DNA of 7,946 nucleotides. Source: Actinocrinis sp046724665. Its GTDB lineage: Bacteria > Actinomycetota > Actinomycetes > Streptomycetales > Catenulisporaceae. The notes under the pieces were generated by a model, which worked only from the letters and a program-made list of their open reading frames with translations, searched no databases and was not told the DNA's origin. Of the stretch, positions 1 to 4,452 are shown one piece after another; positions within the stretch are counted from its first letter, which is position 1; each line of letters starts with the position of its first letter. The translations under genes were made by a program, and so were the position numbers. Location: positions 1-7,946 of the forward strand of contig JBKOWZ010000230.1 in the NCBI GenBank assembly GCA_046724665.1, in the 5' to 3' direction.

Positions 1-63
1 GTTCTTCGGCGACTCGGCGGCGGTGGACGCGGGGTGTCGCGGGTCGGTTCCGGCGTCGGCCAT
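1..63 (-). CDS. N-terminus of a gene downstream of the sugar-binding protein (partial)
   Basis: Only the first 21 codons are in the window, beginning MADAGTDPRHPASTAAESPK and running off the left edge. The ATG at 61-63 (read leftward) lies 8 nt after the stop codon of the substrate-binding protein gene. An AGGAG Shine-Dalgarno overlaps that stop codon, about 5 nt from the ATG, so the two genes are very probably one operon. The visible residues are hydrophilic and carry no diagnostic motif. By context the gene is likely the ATPase or the permease of the same ABC importer; a polar N-terminal tail before membrane segments would suit a permease. That assignment is inference from position alone. 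Confidence 0.6.
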   Translation of the reverse strand, partial: MADAGTDPRHPASTAAESPKN

Positions 64-71
64 GTCCGCTC

Positions 72-1247
72 CTACAGCTGCACCGTCGAGGGCGGCGGCA
101 GCGGGATCGACTTCGGCATGGGTATCAGGTCCTTGTTCGTGCCGCCCTCGAATCTGGCCGCGGCCGAGGCGTACGGCGCGACGTTCTCCTTCGTCACGAA
201 GGTCAGGCCGGTGTCGGTGGCCGGCGGGGAGACCAGGGTGCCGGACAGCCGGTACATGTAGAGGTACAGGACGCTGAGGAAGCCCTGGAGGTAGGCGGAC
301 TGGTCGATGGTGAAGTCCATCGCCCCGCTCTTGACGCCGTTGATCGTGTCGGCCAGCGTGTCGAAGCCGCCGGCGTGCACCTTCCCGGCGATGCCCCGCT
401 TGGCGATCAGCTGCGCGATCGCGGCGGTGCTGCCCGCGTCCACGGCGTACAGGCCCTTGGCGTTCTGCGCGCCCTGATACGCCGCCTCCATCGCGGACAG
501 CTCCCCGGCCTGCGCGGCGCCGGTGTTGACGCTGTGCACGGTCACGCCGGGGGCGTCCTTGGCGAGCGCGGCCCTGATCCCGTCCAGCCGGGGCTGCACG
601 TTGTTGCCGCCCGGCTGCGAGATGCCGACCAGGATCGTGCCGGAGGTCACTTCCTTCGCGATGCGCTGGCCCATCAGCACCCCGGACTGGTACAGGTCCT
701 GGCCGACGTAGGCCAGCGGGTAGTTGTCCGGCGCGGTGGCGTTGTACGCGACCACCGGGATGCCCGCCGCCAGCGCGGCCTTTGTCGGGCCGACGAAGGC
801 GCGGGAGTCGGTGAGCGCCACCGCGATGCCGTCCGCGCCGCCGCTGATCGCCGTCTCGAAGGCGCTGACCATCTCGGAGACCACGCCGCCCTCCGAGCCG
901 GTCCACTGCGGCGTGCTGATGCCGAGCAGGGTGGCCGCGTCCTCGAGCCCGTAGCGGGTCGGCACGAAGAAGGAGTTGGTGGTGACGTGGTTGACGAAGA
1001 CGAACTTCCACTTCGGCGTGCTGGCGAAGTTTCCCGCGCCGGAGCCGCCGGCACTGTTGTGCCCGCTGGTGCACGCGGCCAGCAGCGACGCGGTCGCCGC
1101 GGCGCCGCCACCGGCCATCAGCCCCTTGAGCAGGCCGCGCCGCGAGGATCCCGTCGCGGCTCTGTCGGCGGGCTCGCCGGAGGCTGCCCCGCTGATGCTG
1201 TTAGCGCTAACAACTCGGTCCGCACTATCTATCTGACGCTCGATCAT
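72..1247 (-). CDS. Sugar-type ABC transporter substrate-binding lipoprotein, Tat-exported
   Basis: Predicted extracellular, membrane-anchored solute receptor of a ribose/simple-sugar ABC importer (periplasmic-binding-protein type 1, Peripla_BP_4-like), 391 aa. Residues 35-42 (SRRGLLKG) form a twin-arginine motif, followed by a small-residue hydrophobic stretch and the lipobox LLAAC with the lipidated Cys at 59. This indicates Tat export and lipoprotein processing. The mature part has the expected alternating fold: KWKFVFVNHVTTNSFF near 80-95, ADGIAVALTDS near 138-148, GIPVVAYNA near 162-170, YVGQDLYQSGVLMGQRIA near 180-197, and HAGGFDTLADTINGVKSG near 291-308. The start is the ATG at 1245-1247, with GAGG 6 nt upstream; an ATG at 1248-1250 is the alternative, and the GTG at 1257-1259 lacks an RBS at suitable spacing. 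The 34-residue tail before the Tat motif is long and contains a LacI-type operator. The substrate is unknown; hexose, pentose, inositol and AI-2-like ligands are all possible in this fold. Confidence 0.9.
   Translation of the reverse strand: MIERQIDSADRVVSANSISGAASGEPADRAATGSSRRGLLKGLMAGGGAAATASLLAACTSGHNSAGGSGAGNFASTPKWKFVFVNHVTTNSFFVPTRYGLEDAATLLGISTPQWTGSEGGVVSEMVSAFETAISGGADGIAVALTDSRAFVGPTKAALAAGIPVVAYNATAPDNYPLAYVGQDLYQSGVLMGQRIAKEVTSGTILVGISQPGGNNVQPRLDGIRAALAKDAPGVTVHSVNTGAAQAGELSAMEAAYQGAQNAKGLYAVDAGSTAAIAQLIAKRGIAGKVHAGGFDTLADTINGVKSGAMDFTIDQSAYLQGFLSVLYLYMYRLSGTLVSPPATDTGLTFVTKENVAPYASAAARFEGGTNKDLIPMPKSIPLPPPSTVQL
1199..1212. promoter_or_regulatory. LacI-family-type operator palindrome inside the binding-protein gene
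   Basis: TGTTAGCGCTAACA is a perfect 14-bp palindrome with the central CG of LacI/GalR operators and matches the form typical of actinobacterial sugar regulators. It falls about 36-49 nt into the coding sequence (codons 12-17). No ATG, GTG or TTG codon lies in frame between the site and the Tat motif, so the site is inside the gene and not merely upstream of a misplaced start. Binding there would repress by blocking elongation or through a loop with a promoter-proximal site. The cognate LacI protein is not in this window. Site identity rests on the motif; function is inferred. Confidence 0.65.
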
Positions 1248-1285
1248 CATTGACCTCACATCCCGAAAGTGGGCTGATCTCGAGG

Positions 1286-1300
1286 GTAACTGATCGTTAC
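1286..1300. promoter_or_regulatory. Imperfect palindrome upstream of the binding-protein gene
   Basis: GTAAC-tgatc-GTTAC has 5-bp inverted arms around a 5-nt centre. It lies about 40 nt upstream of the binding-protein start, downstream of the predicted promoter. The TAAC/GTTA arms loosely resemble half-sites of the LacI-type operator 74 bp further into the gene, so it may be an auxiliary operator. With 5-bp arms it could also be chance. Confidence 0.3.
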
Positions 1301-1321
1301 GGACAAAACTGACGGTAGCTC

Positions 1322-1351
1322 ATGATTCGCCTGAAGTGCATGAGGCGTCAA
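1322..1351 (-). promoter_or_regulatory. Possible promoter for the binding-protein operon
   Basis: Read leftward, TTGACG (1346-1351) is followed after 18 nt by AATCAT (1322-1327). The -35 matches the sigma-70/HrdB consensus well and the -10 is moderate (4 of 6). This would give a leader of about 65 nt containing the GTAAC/GTTAC palindrome. The 163-nt gap from the WYL regulator gene also argues for a separate promoter. A 5-bp inverted repeat, CGCCT/AGGCG (1328-1347), occupies the spacer. Confidence 0.35.
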
Positions 1352-1413
1352 GGGATTCCAGTCGAACCGACGAGTACTGCGACCAACTGCGTGCCCTGAG
1401 TCGTGCGGCCGCG

Positions 1414-2379
1414 TCAGGGGCGATCGGGCGTGAGAGCCGCGGCGAAGCGAGCCGCGACCGCCGCGACGGCGTCGCGCAGTTCCCGGCCGCCTTCGACACA
1501 GAAGGCGAACGGCACGGTCGCCAGCCACTCCTGCGCGTACATCGCGGGATTGCTGGTGCTGCCGACGAGCACGCATCCGTCACCGTCCGGTTCGAGCCGT
1601 CCCATCGGCGGCCGGATCCACGGCGCCACCTCGGCGGCCGGGGCGTCGAAGCGTACGCGCGTCGGGTACTCCCAGCCGACGCCGAGGTTCTGTTCCAGCA
1701 CCGCGACCGGGTCGAGGCCGTCTGGCGGCTCGAACTCGTGCGCGGTCTGCCGGACCGCGCGCAGCCGGTCGATCCGGTAGGTGCGGATCGCGTTCGCGCG
1801 ATGGGAGTGGCACAGCAGGTACCAGCGTCCGTAGCGGACAACGACCGCCCACGGATCCACCTCGGCGTTCCACTCGTTGCCGGCCTCGCTGCAGTATGTG
1901 ATCAGAACCCGCCGTCGGGCCGCGACGGCGGCGACGAGCGTGCTGGTACGCACCGGGTCCGGGCGGGCCGAGTAGCGGTCGGGCGCGGCTGAGGCGTGTT
2001 CCCGCAGTGAGGCCGCCTGCCGGCCGACGCCCTCGGGCAGCGCCTCGATGACCTTCCCCAGCGCGGCGCCGACCGGGTCGCCGCCGTCCACGGCGGCCGG
2101 CTGGCCGTCGAGCACCGCCATCACCAGGCCGAGCGCCTCGGCCTGGGTGAAGACGACCGGCGGCAGCCTCGCCCCGCGCCGCAGCCGGTACCCGCCGTGC
2201 GGACCCCGGACCGAATCGACGGGTATCCCGGCCTCCCGCAGGATCTCCACGTACCGGCGCGCGGCCCGCTCGGTGACGCCGAGCCGCTCGGCCAGTTGGT
2301 CGGCGGTCACGCTCGAGCGGGCCTGAAGCACCTCGAGCGCGCGCAACGCCCGTGCGGTGGGGCTGACGTCGGTCGGCAC
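1414..2379 (-). CDS. WYL-domain HTH transcriptional regulator (YafY-like, HTH_11 type)
   Basis: DNA-binding regulator, 321 aa, the usual length of actinobacterial YafY/WYL proteins. Residues about 8-60 form a DeoR/HTH_11-type winged helix (ALRALEVLQARSSVTADQLA, then VTERAARRYVEILREAGIPV and the wing GPHGGYRLRRG). Residues about 145-215 are the WYL domain, with the motif seen as RWYLLCHSH at 186-193 followed by RTYRIDRLRAV. Residues about 235-312 form the C-terminal WCX-like extension. WYL domains are known ligand-sensing modules; the ligand here is unknown. The GTG start at 2377-2379 is the only reasonable one because an in-frame TAG lies 12 nt upstream, and no Shine-Dalgarno is visible, so the mRNA may be leaderless. 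It is divergent from the alpha/beta hydrolase gene, with 101 nt between starts, and probably controls that gene and itself. Confidence 0.92.
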   Translation of the reverse strand: MPTDVSPTARALRALEVLQARSSVTADQLAERLGVTERAARRYVEILREAGIPVDSVRGPHGGYRLRRGARLPPVVFTQAEALGLVMAVLDGQPAAVDGGDPVGAALGKVIEALPEGVGRQAASLREHASAAPDRYSARPDPVRTSTLVAAVAARRRVLITYCSEAGNEWNAEVDPWAVVVRYGRWYLLCHSHRANAIRTYRIDRLRAVRQTAHEFEPPDGLDPVAVLEQNLGVGWEYPTRVRFDAPAAEVAPWIRPPMGRLEPDGDGCVLVGSTSNPAMYAQEWLATVPFAFCVEGGRELRDAVAAVAARFAAALTPDRP

Positions 2380-2385
2380 ACGGAC

Positions 2386-2391
2386 AGGCTA
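2386..2391 (-). promoter_or_regulatory. -10 element giving a leaderless WYL-regulator transcript
   Basis: Read leftward, TAGCCT fits the actinobacterial TANNNT -10 element and ends exactly 6 nt before the GTG start codon. That spacing puts the transcription start at or next to the GTG, a layout known from leaderless actinobacterial mRNAs. It agrees with the absence of a Shine-Dalgarno. The -35 is poor (TGTACT or GTACTT near 2408-2414). Confidence 0.4.
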
Positions 2392-2403
2392 AGCAGTTGG
2401 AAA

Positions 2404-2422
2404 CCGGAAGTACATCGTCCGG
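2404..2422. promoter_or_regulatory. Candidate operator between the divergent WYL-regulator and hydrolase genes
   Basis: CCGGA (2404-2408) and TCCGG (2418-2422) form an inverted repeat with a 9-nt spacer, and a third CCGGA lies at 2443-2447. The centre (2413) coincides with the region where both divergent promoters would place their -35 elements. A regulator bound here could repress both genes. The short arms and high GC make chance a real alternative. Confidence 0.35.
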
Positions 2423-2431
2423 AATCGGCTC

Positions 2432-2437
2432 TAGCGT
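2432..2437 (+). promoter_or_regulatory. Possible -10 element for the alpha/beta hydrolase gene
   Basis: TAGCGT fits TANNNT and lies 43 nt before the ATG, leaving room for the GAGGAG Shine-Dalgarno. With a 16-18 nt spacer the -35 falls at about 2408-2415, where the sequence (AAGTAC/GTACAT) is a weak match. A weak -35 would suit an activated or tightly controlled promoter. Confidence 0.3.
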
Positions 2438-2480
2438 GATGTCCGGACCGAGTGACCGAGCTTCGCGAGGAGAAATGATC

Positions 2481-3179
2481 ATGGACTTCCTGCTCATCGG
2501 CGGCCTGTGGCTCGACGGGTCGGTGGCCTGGGACGGCGTCGTGTCCGCGCTGGAGCGGCTCGGCCACCGCGCCGTGCCGCTCACCCTGCCGGGCCAGGGC
2601 GACGGCGCCGTGAACGCCACGCTTGACGACCAGGTCGCCGCGGTGGTCGCCGCGGTGGACGCGACAGCCGCGGCCGGCCCGGGCGCCGGGAAGCCGATCG
2701 TGGTCGGGCACTCGGCAGCCTGCTCGCTGGCCTGGCTCGCCGCCGACGCGCGGCCGGACCGGGTCGGCAAGGTCGTGATGATCGGCGGCTTCCCCTCCCC
2801 GGACGGCGCGCCCTACGACGGCAAGTTCGAGGTGAAGGACAGCGCCGTGCCCTTCCCCGGCTGGGAGCCGTTCGAGGGCCCGGACTCCGCCGACCTCGAC
2901 GAGGAGGCCAGGCGGCGCTTCGAGGCCGTCGCGGTCCCGGTGCCCGGGGACGTGGCCACGGGCGTGGTGCGGCTGACGGACGAGCGGCGCTTCGACGTCC
3001 CGGTCGTGCTCGTGTGCCCGGAGTTCTCGCCCGCTCAGGCGCAGGAGTGGATCGACGGCGGGCACCTGCCGGAGCTGACCAGGGCGAAGCACCTGGAGTT
3101 CGTCGATCTCGACTCCGGCCACTGGCCCATGTTCACCAGGCCGGACGAGCTCGCCGAGCTCCTCGCCGCGCTGGGCTGA
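2481..3179 (+). CDS. Small alpha/beta hydrolase
   Basis: Cytoplasmic alpha/beta-hydrolase-fold enzyme, 232 aa with no signal peptide. The N-terminus MDFLLIGGLWLDGSVAW carries the first strand and oxyanion-loop region. The nucleophile elbow is VGHSAA with Ser78, where the usual final Gly of G-x-S-x-G is Ala. The catalytic His is His214 in DSGHWPMF. The acid is probably Glu181 (CPEF, after a predicted strand) or a nearby Asp. The start ATG at 2481 has GAGGAG at 2467-2472 with 8-nt spacing; an ATG at 2475 is only 2 nt from it. It is divergent from the WYL regulator, a common pairing in actinobacteria, so regulation by that protein is likely. The family includes esterases, lactonases and C-C hydrolases, and nothing here fixes the substrate. 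Confidence 0.88.
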   Translation: MDFLLIGGLWLDGSVAWDGVVSALERLGHRAVPLTLPGQGDGAVNATLDDQVAAVVAAVDATAAAGPGAGKPIVVGHSAACSLAWLAADARPDRVGKVVMIGGFPSPDGAPYDGKFEVKDSAVPFPGWEPFEGPDSADLDEEARRRFEAVAVPVPGDVATGVVRLTDERRFDVPVVLVCPEFSPAQAQEWIDGGHLPELTRAKHLEFVDLDSGHWPMFTRPDELAELLAALG

Positions 3180-3252
3180 CTCGCGCAGCGGGTGCCTGGG
3201 CGGCCTGCCGCGATCCAACGCTTCATCCGATTCGTCCTATCGCGCGTGTCCT

Positions 3253-3266
3253 GAGACAGTGGTCTC
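3253..3266 (+). promoter_or_regulatory. Short hairpin or operator just upstream of the DUF3048 gene
   Basis: GAGAC-AGTG-GTCTC is a perfect 5-bp inverted repeat with a 4-nt loop. It ends 3 nt before the GGTGA Shine-Dalgarno (3270-3274) of the downstream lipoprotein gene. It could be a protein-binding site or a small RNA hairpin that leaves the ribosome site free. The 101-nt gap 3180-3280 holds no convincing promoter or intrinsic terminator beyond this. Confidence 0.3.
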
Positions 3267-3280
3267 GGTGGTGATTGCGA

Positions 3281-4279
3281 ATGGCGAACCAGGCGAGCCC
3301 GGGTCCGCACGGCACCGGGACGGCGACGCGTCGAAGGATCACGCTCGGGATCGTGGCCCTCGTCGTACTCGGCTTAGGCGCGTCCCTCGGCATCGCGGGC
3401 TGCTCCAGCGGCCCGGCGGCCCCGGCGAAGGCGGTCAGAAACCCGCTGACCGGGCTCGGCACGGCCGGCCGCGTGCTCGCGGTCAAGATCGACAACGTCG
3501 GCTCGGCGCAGCGCGGACAGACCGGCCTGAACTCGGCCGACGTGGTCTACGTCATCCGGGTCGAAGGCGGACTGAGCCGCTACCTGGCCGTCTTCAGCAG
3601 CACCTCGCGCATCCCGACCCGCATCGGGCCGGTCCGCAGCGCCCGGCAGACCGACATTCCGCTGCTGGCCGCCTACGGCCACGTCGGGCTGGCCTACTCG
3701 GGCGCGATCTCCGGGCTGCTGCCGGACCTGGCGAAGGCCGATCTGCGCACCATCACCCCCGCCAACGCGGCGAAGCACTTCAGCAACGGCGGCAACGACC
3801 CCACGTACATCTCCCCGGCGCAGATCTTCGCCTCCTACAAGGACCTGGCCCAGGCCAGGGACGTCGGCTTCCGCTTCGGCCCGGCGCCTGCCGACGGACA
3901 CGCCGCCACGTCCTTGAGCGTCGCCATGCCCGACGCCTCGTTCACGTTCACCGCGTCGGGAGCCAGGTGGCTGCTGTCGGTTGACGGCCACTCAGCCACG
4001 ACCACCGACCAGGGGCGCACGAACGCCGACAACGTCATCGTCCAGCACGTGCGGATCGTGCCGGGCAAGTACACCGACCACAACGCCGGGCATCCCGACA
4101 ACGAGGTCTTCACGCAGACCACCGGCCAAGGCGCGGCGGAGTTCTACCGCGACGGCAAGGTCTGGCGCGGACAGTGGTCAAAGCCCGGCGACACCGCCCC
4201 GACCAGCTACACGGTCAACGGCGCCCCGATGCAGCTCAAGCCCGGCCGCACCTGGATCATCCTCGACGGCGGAAGCTGA
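3281..4279 (+). CDS. DUF3048 (YerB-like) lipoprotein
   Basis: Predicted surface lipoprotein, 332 aa, of the DUF3048/YerB family, whose biochemical role is not established. A positively charged start (RRR at 17-19) precedes a hydrophobic stretch and the lipobox GIAGC with Cys41. Family signatures follow: NPLTGL at 54-59, VKIDN at 68-72, TGLNSADVVY at 81-90, VEGGLSRYLAVF at 94-105, and GPVRSAR at 116-122. The C-terminal domain has HPDNEVFTQTTGQGAAEFYR, then DGKVWRGQWSK and PGRTWIIL. The ATG at 3281 has GGTGA 6 nt upstream; the TTG two codons earlier is possible but less likely. Leucine 32, inside the signal peptide, is encoded by TTA (3374-3376), a very rare codon in such genomes. The gene appears to stand alone, between the hydrolase and the exporter. 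Confidence 0.92.
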   Translation: MANQASPGPHGTGTATRRRITLGIVALVVLGLGASLGIAGCSSGPAAPAKAVRNPLTGLGTAGRVLAVKIDNVGSAQRGQTGLNSADVVYVIRVEGGLSRYLAVFSSTSRIPTRIGPVRSARQTDIPLLAAYGHVGLAYSGAISGLLPDLAKADLRTITPANAAKHFSNGGNDPTYISPAQIFASYKDLAQARDVGFRFGPAPADGHAATSLSVAMPDASFTFTASGARWLLSVDGHSATTTDQGRTNADNVIVQHVRIVPGKYTDHNAGHPDNEVFTQTTGQGAAEFYRDGKVWRGQWSKPGDTAPTSYTVNGAPMQLKPGRTWIILDGGS

Positions 4280-4335
4280 CCGGCCGCACGATCGACGCGC
4301 CGGCGGACCGGCCGCTGATCGAACGCGCTGGGGCG
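4278..4335 (+). repeat. Imperfect tandem direct repeat, two 28-30 bp units
   Basis: Unit 1 (4278-4305) and unit 2 (4306-4335) are directly adjacent. Both begin GACCGGCCGC, then share GATCGA, then CGCGC, GG and CG; about 25 of the 28 bases of unit 1 align, with small indels. Unit 1 starts inside the TGA stop of the DUF3048 gene. Unit 2 ends 2 nt before the -35 of the exporter promoter. The position suits paired regulator sites upstream of the promoter, or a simple slippage duplication. Confidence 0.7.
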
Positions 4336-4337
4336 AC

Positions 4338-4367
4338 TTGACACATTCTGCGGCAGTTGGCTAATTT
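4338..4367 (+). promoter_or_regulatory. Sigma-70/HrdB-type promoter for the MFS exporter
   Basis: TTGACA (4338-4343), an 18-nt spacer, then TAATTT (4362-4367). The -35 is a consensus match and the -10 is strong for such a GC-rich genome. Transcription would begin near 4374-4376. The spacer carries CTGC-G-GCAG (4348-4356), a 9-bp palindrome between -35 and -10 where a repressor could act. Confidence 0.65.
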
Positions 4368-4381
4368 GGTCCGAGCATAGC

Positions 4382-4434
4382 AGGGCTCTGCTTTTCTGCC
4401 CTCCGTGAACGGGGACTTCGCGCCGCGTCGGCGC
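4382..4434 (+). promoter_or_regulatory. Two small hairpins in the exporter mRNA leader
   Basis: AGGGC (4382-4386) pairs with GCCCT (4398-4402) across an 11-nt loop, and GCGCC (4420-4424) pairs with GGCGC (4430-4434) across a 5-nt loop. Both lie between the predicted transcription start and the preferred start codon at 4453. The second is followed by CTTCTC, not a U-run. They could affect translation, but the GC-rich context makes small hairpins common. If the gene really starts at the GTG at 4405, the second hairpin is within coding sequence. Confidence 0.35.
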
Positions 4435-4452
4435 CTTCTCGGATCGGTATCG

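Noticed and set aside
375..1253. Long rightward open frame (292 codons) opposite the binding-protein gene
   Set aside because: It is antisense to a clear Tat lipoprotein gene. Its product is rich in Arg, Gly and His with no family motif, typical of shadow frames in GC-rich DNA.
1328..1347. CGCCT/AGGCG inverted repeat as terminator of the WYL regulator
   Set aside because: 5-bp stem with a 10-nt loop, no U-run, and it lies about 70 nt beyond the stop inside a predicted promoter.
2397..2480. Upstream TTG start for the alpha/beta hydrolase (28 extra residues)
   Set aside because: It has no ribosome site and would translate the promoter region. The ATG at 2481 has GAGGAG at ideal spacing and opens the first beta-strand.
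1580..2770. Leftward 396-codon frame across the WYL regulator and the hydrolase
   Set aside because: It crosses two real genes and their divergent promoter, and its product is Arg/Pro-rich without motifs.
3181..3212. Intrinsic terminator after the alpha/beta hydrolase
   Set aside because: GCGG/CCGC pairs are present but the stem is only 4-5 bp with a tiny loop and no U-run, not better than expected in GC-rich sequence.
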